64,000 bases of DNA from Sweltsa coloradensis (Eukaryota > Arthropoda > Insecta > Plecoptera > Chloroperlidae), in contig JAMZAV010004494.1 of NCBI GenBank assembly GCA_024449915.1, forward strand, positions 61,168 through 125,167, read 5' to 3'. The notes below the pieces were generated by a model. The model searched no databases, was not told the origin of the DNA, and saw only the letters and a list, made by a program, of their open reading frames with translations. A program made the translations under genes and the position numbers. Shown here piece by piece: positions 10,513 to 21,972 of this stretch (the first letter of the stretch is position 1; every line of letters starts with the position of its first letter).

Positions 10513-11822
10513 TTAAAACAGCACTCTTAAGCTATCTGAACACAAAAGGTATTCTCCACAACGACAGCGTAGAATGTATTTAAGAGCTTCACGGATGGCG
10601 AATAACTCTGCAGTGAAAACTGAACACACGCAGTGGCGAAGCGTGAATATTTTACAGGGTAGACACAGACAAATCATACTTTTCGCGGAAAAGGAACCAG
10701 CATGGGGGGTTTGGGGGCGGAGTCCCCCAACCTTAGCGCCGCAGGCGAAAATTTTGAAAATCAAGGTTTTAGAATGCGTTTGGTGCGTTGTAGAAAAAAG
10801 TATTAGTCTGAAAGCAATAACGAAATAACGTTGTTTTCGTACAGTGGAAACTTCATTTTAGTCGATCCTCCCTATTATATGTTTGCAATTTTGCAGCCAT
10901 GTCAGAATCAGAATAATATTAAATATAACAAAACAACTCAAGCTGTAAAGCTGTAACACTTATTCAAGCACGCTCGCGCGCTTATTCAAGTGTATAATAG
11001 TATCCATTCGCGCAACAATCGAAAATGCAGCCGAAACACGAGTTGAATCGCGAGGAGACATGTCTCATTAGCCTATTCTACTTGCAAAGAAGGAGGGGAA
11101 GTGGAGGGGAGTGGACAAGCGCTGGGCCATAGAGTTGTAGGTCTAAGAGGGGAAGGCTCGGAGACAGAATCCTAGTTGTCTCAAGAGTAGTGCAAAGGCA
11201 TGGAAAGAGTCCACATCCGCGCAGAAAGGTAACGCGTTCATTCGTTGCTTTGCCCGCGTACGTTTGAAAACCATTTCACTTGTAAAACAGTTTTTAGAAT
11301 ATTATTTTCCTTATTAATTTTTTGAGTAGGGTAGACACTGTCTCAATGCCTACCCCGACGCTTCGCCACTGAACACACGTCGCTTAGCCTGAAACGTTCA
11401 GTTAAGGTGGAGCAATAAAAGGCACTTCCAACCTCGCTGTCAATTTTGGAGCCATCTGTGAATACCAAAGTAAACCTTTGATGTTCATGGCAAATCTTTC
11501 TAAAGTTAATTTTGAATACACTATCGCAAGTAGAGTTTTTTATCAAAACGACAAAGGTCAAATATAATAATCGGCTCTGGTGTAAACCAGGGCGGGTTAT
11601 TGCTAAATACAAATTAAAAACTCTTGGCAGATGAAATTCTATAAGATTAAACCAAAGTTTACATCTTAATCCCGTTGGAAGAGATGCCTTGGGTTTGTTA
11701 TCAAAGTGTCTGACATATGTCGTGTTAAAAACATTCCGATTTGCTGGATGGTTAGGCATAGCTTTAATTTTCATTACATACGTACCCATCAAGAGGTTTC
11801 TCCGTTCTGCTAAGGAGGACAC
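10513..11822 (-). pseudogene. LINE (Jockey-type) RNase H region, split by a hAT insertion
   Basis: On the minus strand 11822-11380 encodes a post-RT linker and the start of RNase H, with FTDGSK carrying the first catalytic Asp. The frame breaks at 11371 and resumes at 10622 with SVFTAELFAIREAL (catalytic Glu) and LLCSDSL (second Asp). Removing the intervening 741-bp element and one copy of the 8-bp duplication joins the two halves in frame. The LINE fragment ends at about 10513 and is joined upstream, at 11822, to a gamma-family fragment. It is inactive: split and lacking RT and the C-terminal RNase H motif. Confidence 0.85.
10631..11371. mobile_element. Non-autonomous hAT-like element, copy 1
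   Basis: Perfect 14-bp terminal inverted repeats CAGTGGCGAAGCGT and ACGCTTCGCCACTG, flanked by identical 8-bp direct repeats AACACACG at 10623-10630 and 11372-11379. Eight-base duplications and CA..TG ends are the hallmark of the hAT superfamily. A second inner inverted pair (AGGGTAGACAC and its complement) lies further in. The interior holds no transposase frame. A related copy in the opposite orientation is at 48512-48989, sharing CATGGGGGGTTTGGGGG and GCGAAAATTT. Confidence 0.9.
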
Positions 11823-11901
11823 ACGCGTTGATAAGCGAGCACGTGCTATAGCTAGACCCACATTCACACTTTGTAATTTATTGACGTTCGCTGTCCACGG
11901 A
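11821..11901 (+). repeat. Gamma-family fragment
   Basis: GCGTTGATAAGCGAGCACGT, GCTATAGCTAGACCCACATT and GACGTTCGCTGTCCACGG match the left part of the gamma elements at 54700 and 58053, without the CTAGG terminus. Confidence 0.8.
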
Positions 11902-12045
11902 TGTATGTATGGATGTATGTATGTAGTATGTATGTATTATGTAGTATGATGTATGTATGTATGGTATGTATGTATGTATGTGTGTATGTATGTCTGTATC
12001 TATGTATGTATGTATGTATGTATGTATGTATGGTATGTATGTATT
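11902..12045. repeat. TATG microsatellite
   Basis: About 140 bp of TATG tetranucleotide repeat with scattered interruptions. Confidence 0.95.
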
Positions 12046-12789
12046 CCTAACTATGGATGCTATTTTTATAAAGATGACTTGACATTTTATCTTGCGTAAA
12101 CAAATTATGTTTTTGGGAATACATTTTAAGAAAACGACCGGACCTCAATTTTATTTTGATATGTACTGAATAATAAATAATAGGCCTTATGATGTATTTA
12201 TTTGTTTAATTAATTATATCTGAGCCACTTCCCTTCCCTGAGCAAGGAGAACTTGTGGGAGAACCAATTATATGTTCCGTGTTAGTTTTGTGCTTCAGCA
12301 AGGCTCTTCACGGCACGAGGTTTCTTAGTTTTTTTACATACTATTTGCTAGCGTCGACGCCAGTTTCTGTTGTTGCATGTAATGACAAGGATTAAACAAT
12401 TAAATAAAAATAAATTAATTAATTAAATAAATAAATAAATGATAAGCTTTTCATTTTTCATCGTGGTAAAGGGTAAAAAAAAAGTAAATAAACTTCCAAG
12501 ATAGGATGTCATTAGAGTTGTTATTAGCATGTGTGATAAAAATAAGTAAATATAGGACATAGGAGGTATAATGTCTGCGAATGCTCTTCTTTAACAACTA
12601 TGTAAAGTTTCATATTATCGGGATGCTTCCTAACCGAGCGAATATCAATGAAATCATCAGAAGTTTACAACTAAGCATAAAAGAAACGGTGTGCGAACTC
12701 AAAAGACAATAATAGAATAAATAGGGAATTTTTGGGACTACCAAAAATAACGTAATTTACCTTTTTTGTTGTAAATTTCATATTTCTAT
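12046..12789. other. Unassigned AT-rich sequence
   Basis: No gene recognised. Includes an AAT/AAAT-rich low-complexity run at about 12405-12440. Confidence 0.4.
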
Positions 12790-13190
12790 GAAGCTGTCCA
12801 TTTTCAAAAATGCATATCTTTTAATTGGTTATCAGCAGTAACGATGAGCCTATTCAGCACTAATCAGCACTCAACGTATTACTAAGGAATAAAGTAATAA
12901 AATGATCAAATTATAATAAGTGGTGGCAAGCAGAAGCGGCATTGCAAATAATCCATATCTTATTTAAAAACGTATCAGCACTAACCACACTAACGTAGCA
13001 CTAACGAATAAGTCATTAAAATCTTCAAATTATTAGTGGAGGCCAGCATAAGTGGCCGTCCCATTTCCAAAACATCGACAGGTATCTTTACCTAACGGAA
13101 TCAGCACTAACACAGCCTTTCAGCATTACAGCACTAACGAAATGCAAAATAGAAAAGAAGAGCTTTTATCAAAGTGGCGGCTAACTTAAG
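12790..13190. repeat. Three diverged tandem units with CAGCACTAAC motifs
   Basis: Three successive segments (about 12797-12943, 12944-13060 and 13061-13190) repeat the same order: CATATCTT-like start, several CAGCACTAAC copies, AATAAGTNATTAAAAT, AATTAT, then AGTGG with GGC. Units are about 120-145 bp and clearly diverged. No coding sequence. Confidence 0.6.
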
Positions 13191-13353
13191 GACACGAATT
13201 TAGTCAAAATCTAATACAAAAATTGTTGAAAGCACTTTTGCCTAAAACCATTATGTTGATAACACAATTTCAAGATTTAGTAGATTGCTACTTTAATTAG
13301 TCAAGTGGTATTTTCATCCCATGCAAGCATCCAAACAGCCACAGTCTCTGTAT

Positions 13354-14013
13354 TTAAAAGGGTATTTAACCGCTTAAACTCAAAAAAATAATTTCATTCA
13401 GGCTAACTAGTGATGAATTAGCAATTAAACAGAAAAATTATTGGGCCACCATGACCTCCCAAAAAAATTGTCAAAACATGGACATTTTTCGAGCTAGGTC
13501 CATCCGGCAAAAATCTCCCATAGAAATAACATGGGTGGGACGATCTTTATGCCACGTGACCTTGGAGGATTTTGATTCAAAAAAAAAATTAGCCCATTAT
13601 GGACGTACTTCGACCAGCTTTTCTGTAAATTATATATATTTGTATTGTAATTTTGGGCAAGTAGTTCGGCTCAAAATATGTTGATAACCAACATGGGGTT
13701 GTGATTTTGGAATGCATATTTTTGGCGTGTTTTGAGGGAATATTTGGGCACAGTTTCAAGACACGCGAGTTATAAAGGGGCTTTAGATTCGGTACTATGC
13801 TCTAGTATCCTATGTGGCACCAAAAAAGAGGCAGGTTAAAGCCGATTTTGGAAATTTTCCAAAAACACCCAATTTCGCAATTTCTGGTTCAAAAAAATTA
13901 AAAAATGCGTGTTAAATCACAGTTTCAAGTAAATTTTTTAATAAGGTCATTTAAGGTAGTATTGTGCTATAGATCCGTCGGTAAAAATAATGTTGGGGTT
14001 TTTAGCCCTTTAA
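13354..14013 (-). mobile_element. TTAA-flanked element, full copy
   Basis: Reverse complement of 56804-57453 along its length. Ends are TTAAAAGGGTATTTAACCGC on the left and TTTTTAGCCCTTTAA on the right, each at a TTAA. The terminal bases form short inverted repeats (TTAAAGGGG type). The open frames in the two copies are on opposite strands relative to the element, so they are not conserved protein. A TTAA target is used by piggyBac and Kolobok elements; superfamily not settled. Confidence 0.75.
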
Positions 14014-14100
14014 GTTGTAATTAGTTCATGTTTTGCAGCAACATTTATGGCAGTTCTGATTTTGGTGTTTCAGGCACCATTTGTTGATGGTTTTTTTAAA

Positions 14101-14930
14101 CTAGGAAACGCTTAGTCCCGTCCCCCGCGTTGTTGGATGAGCGTTAATTGGTGCATTGAGCTGCCATTGTTATGCGACTTTTCTGTTGTTCGTGGAAAAA
14201 ATCATTATTAAGTGAAATTTTTTTAAATTTAAATTAAATTGAATAAAAAAAACTAATCACTACCCTCTTATAAATTCAAGATTATTATTTACCATTAATA
14301 TCGTAATTGTTAAAAAAAAATCGTAAAATGCGATTTTTAAAGAAATATTCTGATTGCGCTCAAAATTAACACGAATATATTAATTCATTAAAATTAAGGT
14401 TCTGCGAAAAAATCATTAGAATCGGATTAAAGCATGTAGGTGTTTATAAGTCAAAGAATTGTTTAAAAAAAGAAAAAAACCCGTAAAATATCGATTTTTA
14501 TGATAAAATATTTTTCAATTGCGCTCAAATTTCACAAGAATATCTTAATTCATTAAAATAGGTTCTGTGCAAAAATCATTAAAATCGGATAAAGCAATGT
14601 AGGTGTTATAAGTCGGAGAAAGAAATTTTAAAAAATTGAAAAAAAAATTCGTTAAAATTGCGATTTTCATTGAGAAAATTTTTTTCCGATTGCGCTCAAA
14701 ACGGGCAGTTCTAAGTTCAGAGATTTCGAAGGTCTCCATAAAATTTCATCGCAATCGGAGTTATGGGTTAGCCGGAATCGTTGTAAACAAACAGACAAAA
14801 ATACAAAAAAAAAAGAAAATAAAAAAAAACAAACATTCCGGATTTTTTTATCCAGTGTAGTAGAATGGAATCTTCCCCGCTTCGCCCCCCCCCCCCCCCC
14901 CCCCCTGCTTCGCTCGTACGCCTCATACAA
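14101..14930 (+). mobile_element. CTAGG superfamily, family alpha, with poly-C in right terminus
   Basis: Left end CTAGGAAACGCTTAGTCCCG, then CGTTGTTGGATGAGCG and the alpha landmark GGTGCATTGAGCTGCC. The centre has monomers marked by AAGCATGTAGGTGTTATAAG. The 3' part carries GTTCAGAGATTTCGAAGG and CGGATTTTTT. The right terminus is interrupted by a C run of about 22 inside the usual GCTTCGCTCG repeat and ends CCTCATACAA. No TSD is clear. Confidence 0.85.
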
Positions 14931-15404
14931 TTACAACAATTCGCCACTACTAAAGGGCTACATTGTTCCCCTCTCCCTACGCCAAAACAAATTTAAAATT
15001 TATTTGGATGAGGGCCGTACGTAATCAAGCGTAGGTGACAATGCGCCCCTACTCTACGCTAGGGGATATGGGAGAAAGCAGAGCCATGCTCTGGGCCAAA
15101 TTTTACCGGGCTAGACGAAGGTGACAATAAATACTAAGATAGTGACGCGCTATTTGTCACTTCTCACAGCAAGCAGCTATAGACCCCGCTAATATTATTA
15201 GTAGGTCTATAGCATAATCCACTCAAGAGTGGCAGATTATGCTCGTAGTGTCTCGTGTAAGCGGACAGCCGGTGTAACGACGGCTGTGCTTCAAACCAGG
15301 GAAACATACCCGCGTCAAACGCAGATAATAAGTAAACACTATCCCGGGGTTGCCGGAGGACCATTGAAATTCGATGGGGTGAGACTCCTCCCGTTTAAGC
15401 ATAT
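14931..15404. other. Unassigned, possible theta-related sequence
   Basis: The segment 15005-15110 contains GACAATGCGCCCCTACTCTA and AGCCATGCTCTGGGCC, loosely resembling parts of 21330-21680. No coding potential recognised. Confidence 0.35.
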
Positions 15405-15600
15405 TGAAAATAATTTAAGATGACTCCAGTCACATACTTAAAGCAGACTAAGCCAATCCTGTAGGCGCCGAATCATCAAAGAGCGAACAATATGACAAGA
15501 GAGACAAGTAATATTTAAGTATGAAACACCGATCAATCAAGCTGGGACACCGATTCCACTCGTGGACAACGCCAGAATAACATGGCTAGCTCGCATATAT
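15405..15600 (-). repeat. SINE S3 body, partial
   Basis: Matches 50460-50640 on the same strand (AAGCCAATCCTGTAGGCGCC versus AAGCCAACCCTGTAGGCCCC, followed by similar sequence). The S3 copy at 50370-50915 runs on the minus strand, so this fragment does too. The tRNA-like head is missing. Confidence 0.55.
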
Positions 15601-15739
15601 TTTAATATTCGATTCATTTATAAATTGCATTAATATCCTTTTTATTTGTATCAAATTTGTTTGAGTAATTTAATGCATTGTTGTAATATTACATTTCAAA
15701 TATTTAATAAAATGTAGTTCATTGTTGTCGTCTGCCATT

Positions 15740-15842
15740 ATATGTAATTAGATTTATTTAGTTGTCCTTCCTTTGTAAATCAGTTTATAACTGGACAGGA
15801 TAGACGTTAAATAAATAATAAATAAATAAAAAAAAAAATAAA
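15740..15842 (+). repeat. Retroelement 3' end of S3 type, AAAT tail
   Basis: AAATCAGTTTATAACTGG, GGATAGACGTT and a run of AAATAAAT match, in reverse, the tail of the element at 50415-50470. This orientation is opposite to the neighbouring S3 body fragment. Confidence 0.55.
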
Positions 15843-15939
15843 TATGTGCAGTTGGCCTTGTATGGGACATCAGCGTTACACATTTTTTTAGTAGTAAATG
15901 GATTGAGAGTGCGTCACCGTGACGGGATATGCACCAATT

Positions 15940-16150
15940 TAGCCTAAGATATGGGGAGGAAATCCCATGCTGGTCAGACCAGTTATGTGTAGGGGGTTGG
16001 AGGGGGTGGGGGTTATCACGTCCGTGGTCGTCATTTGTCTTTGTTCATCGTTTGTTTTCACGGTCGTCTAGTCGGGAAGTCGTCAAGGGAAGGGGGAGAG
16101 TTCCCCGACGTCGACCGACAGAGTGGAACGCCTCTAGTTTCGAGGGATAA
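15940..16150 (+). repeat. Dispersed GC-richer repeat theta, copy 1
   Basis: Ordered landmarks GATATGGGGAGGAAATCCCA, TGCTGGTCAGACCAG, GTCGTCAAGGGAAGGGGGAG and CGCCTCTAGTTTCG. Related copies are at 17955-18140, 21130-21245 and 21360-21580. No conserved frame. Confidence 0.65.
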
Positions 16151-17954
16151 TGTTTTTTTTTTATTACTATAGCAAGGTGGCCGCCATATTGAGAAAGAAG
16201 TTGCACTCAAATTGCACTCAAGTTGCACTCGAACTCGATTGGCAATGTTATGCATAGGTTAGGAATTTTTACATGTACGGAGCAATGTGGGTACGAGGTT
16301 ATAGGGTACGGTGTGGGATGGTGTCTTATCTAAGGTTGTTAGTAGGCTTTCTGACACCGTCTTGACAAATTATATGGGCCCCTACTTCAAAAAAGATTCT
16401 AAGGCTCCCGGGTACAAGGCTTGCGTAAACCGCCTCAGTTCGGTAACTCACATCCACACCGACTGCCTCTTTGTTGCATTTACGATGAGACTGGAGGAAG
16501 CTCGGGCCAATTCTACCCGGGCCCAGACGGGGTAGGTAGGCCGTACATAGAAAGTTGCCAATGTACTCACTCATATGGGACACCATGCCGCCAATTGACC
16601 CTCTCCTCCATTGCATCGCCTCTTCCCGTTCCTTCGGCTCGCGTCCAGCCTCGGAGAGTTCAGAGAGTCTCGGCGAGTACGAAGGCCGGACGGGACACCA
16701 TTGAAGAAAGACGACCGAATGTAGAGAAGTTTCGGTACTTAAGGGAGCAGTACATACACGCCACTCGTACCATTAGCCATCGGAAACTGCCACCATATAC
16801 ATACCAGTACACTACTATGTGACAGTGTTAATCAAAGGTAGGCCTCCTAGAGTCCAATCTACACAGTTTGTTTGTACGTTATTCCTGACTTCTGCTAATG
16901 TGAGTCGAACCCTCTGACCTTTTGAGATACTCTATTATAGACAAAAGTCAATACTAGCACGGATAGATCCACCTTAACGGTATGTAATCTGAAAGAGGTT
17001 AGCTGGCGGCTAGTGAACGTTTGTTGTAGCTGTTGAAATACTGAATCAGTCTGTCGCAGAATTATTGCATAGCAGTTTCCAAGATATAATTTTATTTATT
17101 TAATTACGTATATTAGGTATAATTATATTTATTTAAGATAAGAATGAATATAATAAATACCCAATGAAACGCTTACACACGAGTTTAATTAGTCTCCCAC
17201 AGAAATGTTTCTCTCTGTCTGGCATTATGGAGTCTTAAAAATGTGTTGACATGTTTTGACAGGAGTGTCCCGTGTTCATGGAAACAAAAACAATGCGCGG
17301 GTTGGCTTAGGCAGTGCCATCTATATGTTGAATGAAAACACAAAGAGATTAAAAGCGTTGCGTAGCAGAAGCCACAATTATTTTAAGCTCTTTGATCAAT
17401 GGTCGGACTTAATCTCTTGCGTTCAATGTAGAGTGTCAGAGCACACTTGGCTGATGAAACCAAATGCGCTAATGCGCATGTTGCCAAAAGTAGAGCGTAA
17501 TTTTAGGAGTAAGCTGGTCTAAACTTATGGCAAAAATGTAACTCCGAGTCAAATAGCCCCGGTCGGGATGGATTTTTTAACTAATCGATTGAATTAAATA
17601 TTAATATTTAATTTAATAGTTAAAAAAACTCGAAAAATGCGGGAGAACTCCTTGTGGATACGCAATGCTGGTAGTTACGTATACGTAGGCTACGGCTCTA
17701 ACCATCAAAATTAACTCCGTTTTGGTTAACTCTTCTTGTGGATCCGGGTTCTGAGAGAAATCACACCGTGTCGAACGATGTGTACTCTACAACGGCCAAC
17801 TCACAAAAACAAATATGTCAAAACAATTGCTTCATTTGCGGGGATATAAATGTAAAAGTATCGCCAGCATGTAATTTATTATTTGAACGACGTATCATAT
17901 TTTAGCTTGTCCCCTTAAACGAGTGTTTGCATGATTGATGATTGACGATCTTAC
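16151..17954. other. Unassigned region
   Basis: No convincing gene. Short open frames near 16326-16822 and 17256-17522 have no recognisable motif. Near 16505 the text GGGCCAATTCTACCCGGGCC echoes 21650-21680. An AT-rich perfect palindrome ATTAAATATTAATATTTAAT lies near 17595. A B-box-like GAGTCGAACCCTC at about 16900 may be a SINE remnant. Confidence 0.4.
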
Positions 17955-18140
17955 TTATGTTGGGGAGGAAACAAAACATATTAAGCTGGTTAGAACCAGC
18001 CACGGGAGGGGGAGGAAAGCGTGGGGTGTTCCATGTCGGGTCGTCATCATCTTTGTCATCGTTCATGCTATCATGATCGCCGTCGTCAAGGTGGTAGTCA
18101 AGGGGAAGGGGGAAGACCCCGACGAACGCCTGCCTTAAGA
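17955..18140 (+). repeat. Dispersed repeat theta, copy 2
   Basis: GAACCAGCCACGGGAGGGGG, GTCGTCATCATCTTTGTCAT and GTCAAGGGGAAGGGGGAAGA align in order with the other theta copies. Confidence 0.65.
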
Positions 18141-18304
18141 ACAATTAAAGGAAATAAAGAAATTACAATCTCCCAGCAGATAAAGGGAACACAACGTAAT
18201 GTACACTTCAAGATATTATGATCATTGATTCGATACCATTGTGAAGATAAATGAGACCCGACGGTATTTTAAGAAGGTTTAAGGGACACTTTTGACGTTT
18301 GTAG

Positions 18305-19240
18305 AAAAAAAAAAAAACAGATATACCACCAGAAAAAAGCTTCGCGGGGCCTAAATTGTATGGCCTTCCCAAGTTCCACAAGCCAAGAGTTACCCTAAGT
18401 CTGATAGTAAGTGCCATTAATTCCCCTATACAAGGACTTGCTAGACATTTAGTATCTGCAGCCATATGCGGAAGAAGCAGATTCGTATGTGAAGAATGCT
18501 TTCTCATCCATTGACTGCTGAAGATCTTGGAGGCTAGAAGATCATCACCTATTGATTAGCTTCGACATAGTTTCGATATTTACCAACATTCCTGTTAATG
18601 AAGCTGTACATGTCATCAATCATAAGATACAGCCGCCTAAGCACATCATGGATCTATTACACCATTGTGTACATTCCATATATTTCTCCTACAAGGGCAA
18701 CATGTACTAACAAGTAAATGAAGCACCAATGGGTTCTTCACTTTATCCAGTGGTCCCTAATATTTTTACGGAAGATTGGGAGACAAAAGCCAACTTAAAC
18801 CTCTTAAGTGAAGGAGATACATTGACGGACATTGTGCGTTTAGACTCACGGCAACAAAGAGGATTAAAGATTACTTGCTACACCTCAACATGTTGCCATA
18901 ACAAACATTAAATGCTCTATGGAGGTGTGAGAAGGATGGTCGTATCCCATTCTAGATGATCTATGATCAAGCGAAAAAGATGGGTCGATGGTCATATGGC
19001 TTGCCCCCCCCCCAGTGTGAAAACCCCATCTGGCATACCAACCGCTACTTAAATGCGGTATTCCCACCACCACCGTCACAAATTAGATCTGTACCTTCTA
19101 GTCATTAGCTACACGCGTGACGAGAACATCTGGGAAGAATAGCTCAGCAAACTCCACTCACCCACCACTCCGTCGCATAGTTTCTCAGACTTGATAAATC
19201 GTGCAATAGTACGTCGCCAGAAGAAGGGACCACTAGGTAA
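18305..19240 (+). pseudogene. Penelope-like element reverse transcriptase, decayed
   Basis: Successive frames give, in the order known for Penelope-like RTs: [14 protein letters not shown] (18345), [32 protein letters not shown] (about 18560), APMGSSLYPVVPNIF (about 18735), EKDGRIPF (about 18925), HTNRYLNAV with PPPSQIRSV (about 19035), and DENIWEE...INRAIVRR up to about 19240. The catalytic YADD segment between MGS and the thumb was not seen. At least three in-frame stops and several frameshifts make it a pseudogene. A GIY-YIG endonuclease domain, expected after the RT, was not recognised. The segment 19720-19760 (GGACGTTTCGACAAGG) resembles the non-coding tail motif often found in these elements. 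Confidence 0.85.
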
Positions 19241-21129
19241 TAAACGGAAGACGAGACTTTTTAAACCTCGGTCAAATAGGTCTAATGTGAAGGGGTAAAC
19301 ATGAAGTGAAAGTTCATGCGAAGGTGTATATGTTGACAAACCAGGCAAGAAATGTGTCCCACCGCGTGCGAAACACATGTTTTGGCGACCAAAAATGCGT
19401 GACCCTAAATCTACGACTCTGGTCCAACCATACCATCAGGGAAAAACTATGTATTTGATTTTGAGAATACCCATAATAACAGAATCAGTTTCTTCATTAA
19501 TGTTGTTCCTCGGAATAATAAAGAGAGGCTATAGAAATGAGAAAGAGGGAAATGTTGGATTAACAACAGGGATGATAGTTAAGACAAGCGACTACGTGGA
19601 AACGATCATTAATTATATTGGTGTGAAATTAGGATCAACAGCTTTCCCTTCGAAAAGTGATGGTGGCTGTTGAGTTTTCGTTTCTTGAAGAAATAAACAT
19701 AAATAATACCAAACACAGAAAAAACACGAGGACGTTTCGACAAGGTGGTCTTTTTTCACTCAAGAGAGAAGGAAAAATACATACAACATAGTTAAGAGTG
19801 ACATGATTAGTAATAAAGATCCTACAAAGACTACTAAAAAAACACCATTAATTCACCCACAGAAACGAATGCGACACTATCACTGACGCACGGCGAGTAA
19901 CAAGAAGCCAGACTAGATTTTGTAGGGACCAATCAATGTTAACAAGGGGCACTCGCCCATGCAAACACAGTTACATAATACGACCTCGCCGACCCGCACC
20001 TTATCCCAGAAGAATAGATATTACCTCACAGCCCCGCACCTAATACCGCGGAGGGCACGGACGCGGCAAAACACGCATTTTGTAGAGGTGAAAGTGACAA
20101 TACGAGGTCGACGATCAGAAAGGAAGGAATCTGAAGATGGCTCGAATTGGAGCAGAAACGTTGGTCAGTGAACCAAAAGGATGAGACACGTTTTACCCGT
20201 AGATACTAGGGCCTAAACTACTACCTATATACCTACCTTTTAAAAAAAAACACAAAAAAAAAAAAAACACTGCCACGGAATTTATTCACATAAGTTTCAA
20301 TACTACTGTTCCAAGCTGTAAAATCGACGTTCCTTTTGGATTAAAGGCCACAAAAACTAGGTCAAATATCCAAAACGACTTTAAAAATGAATCCTCGACC
20401 ATAAATACCCTTTAAATAATTATTACACCAAACTGTATTGTAGGCCAAAACCAGTAGCCAAAATATAATTAAAAACATGGCCGATGGCAGCCATTTTGAA
20501 TTTAGGGCTCTGGCGCAGTAGACCTGTGCCCACAACTTTCGCGAAAGCATGGGGGCTAATCTTTTCATCCTAACCTTTAAAAGAACACAAATCCAAATGG
20601 ACAAACAGACCTTCGCTCTCAGTGGTCACGGGAAGTGGCGAAAAAGACCCTCCTCACGGGCTGGGTGGCTCCTCCGTCATTGTTGTTTCTTCCTCCCTGC
20701 GTACACACGTACCTGAAATAAAAAAACCAATACACACCTCGTCTGGTCCTTATTTAATCTACTGCGCAAATCACATTTACACTCACACGCACACTCGCCC
20801 TTTCGATGCCTCACAACGTCTAGTGTTGGATGATGTACGTGAGAAAAATATGAGTCATTGTGATATTATTGTTAATTACTTTTTACACCAAGTTATTAAT
20901 GCTAAACACAAGGGGCGGACACTCAGTGAGAAATAGGCGGTAACACAGATAGGCATAAACTTATTATTTTTGAGGTCCACATTGAGAGGTAATACAACTC
21001 TGGGGAAGAAACAATAATCCAAACCATACTCTCATCAGATCAGAGGAAAAATCTGTAGTAGGGCCTACATTTTATATAAATATTAAACTTACTTTAGAGT
21101 TCGGTTGGCTAATGCCTCTGTTAGTGGAG
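19241..21129. other. Unassigned region after the Penelope-like RT
   Basis: The open frame 19377-19673 may be decayed Penelope-like sequence but has no motif I can rely on. The rest, including long A runs at 20240-20268, shows no gene or repeat copy that I recognise. Confidence 0.4.
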
Positions 21130-21245
21130 GAAAGGATAAGGTTCTTAAGTCGTGGTGGTTCATCTGTGTTTATCATCGTTCGATTTGTCGTCGTCGTCGT
21201 CTTCGGGGAGATCGTCAAGGAGAGGGGGAGAAGTGTGGAAGGAAA
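21130..21245 (+). repeat. Dispersed repeat theta, copy 3 (partial)
   Basis: GTCGTCGTCGTCGTCTTCGG and GATCGTCAAGGAGAGGGGGA match the right half of the theta repeat, with an expanded GTC run. Confidence 0.55.
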
Positions 21246-21359
21246 GAAATACTAATTCGTTTGAGAAACCCAAGCTGACCCTGCGTGAGAGGGTTTTTGG
21301 TGCGTGATTTTGGATTAAGCGGCGCGTCAACACGTTAGGTCATAATTGCACCACTATAG

Positions 21360-21580
21360 CGCTAGGAGATAAGGTGAGGATGGGCCCATGCTGGTCGTAA
21401 AACCAGCCCGTGGGGTAGGGGGAGAAAATGTGGGGGTCTTAATCGCACTCGTCACGTCTTTGTCATCATTGGTCATTGTCATCGTTCGTTCGGGGAGGTC
21501 GTCAAGGGAAAGGGAAGGTGTCCCGGAGACGATTGTCAGAAGCTCACCTCTAGTTTCGGGGGAGTAACTCCCCTAATTAT
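21360..21580 (+). repeat. Dispersed repeat theta, copy 4
   Basis: GGAGATAAGGTGAGGATGGG, CATGCTGGTCG, AAACCAGCCCGTGGGGTAGG, GGTCGTCAAGGGAAAGGGAA and CACCTCTAGTTTCGGGGGA follow the theta order and give the fullest copy. Confidence 0.65.
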
Positions 21581-21799
21581 ACTAAGCGATGTTTTTGGAG
21601 GTGGACTTTTCTCTTGAATCGCCTGTATGATTAGCAGAGGCCATGCTCTGTCATTTCTACTCGGGCCCCCAGACGGGATGAAGAGGGAAACTGCGCGTGA
21701 TATTGAGATGCTGATGATGCATTGTATTTTTTGTATTGTTCTCTCCAAGAAGATGGCCAAAGTAGAGCACAGTACCCTCTTTAGACTTTAGGGTAGAGG

Positions 21800-21972
21800 T
21801 AAGAATGTCTGAGGGCGTTTATAAGACCACGAAATCCCTTGCATGCCATTCGCATTAACGACTGAGGGGAAATCTGGGGAGAAAACCTTCAGTCAGGAGT
21901 GCCGGTCCTCGACGGGAGTCGAACCCGGGGACCTCCGAATCAGAGTCAAGCACTTAGCGCCCTAGCCAACAC
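21800..21972 (-). repeat. tRNA-derived SINE S2, copy 1
   Basis: On the minus strand a tRNA-like head (GTTGGCTAGGGCGCTAAG...GGGTTCGACTCCCG, near-consensus B box) is followed by GGCACTCCTGACTGAAGG. Related to the copies at 39060-39222 and 39370-39520, all on the minus strand. Confidence 0.65.

Noticed and set aside
10631..11371. Intron within the LINE RNase H frame.
   Set aside because: The ends are inverted repeats with an 8-bp direct duplication, not splice sites, so it is a transposon insertion.
13451..13684. 77-codon frame as transposase of the TTAA element.
   Set aside because: The matching copy at 56804 has a different frame on the opposite element strand; no catalytic motif is present.
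16326..16822. Overlapping frames of 96 and 133 codons as host gene.
   Set aside because: They overlap on opposite strands, show no domain signature, and include sequence echoed in the theta region.
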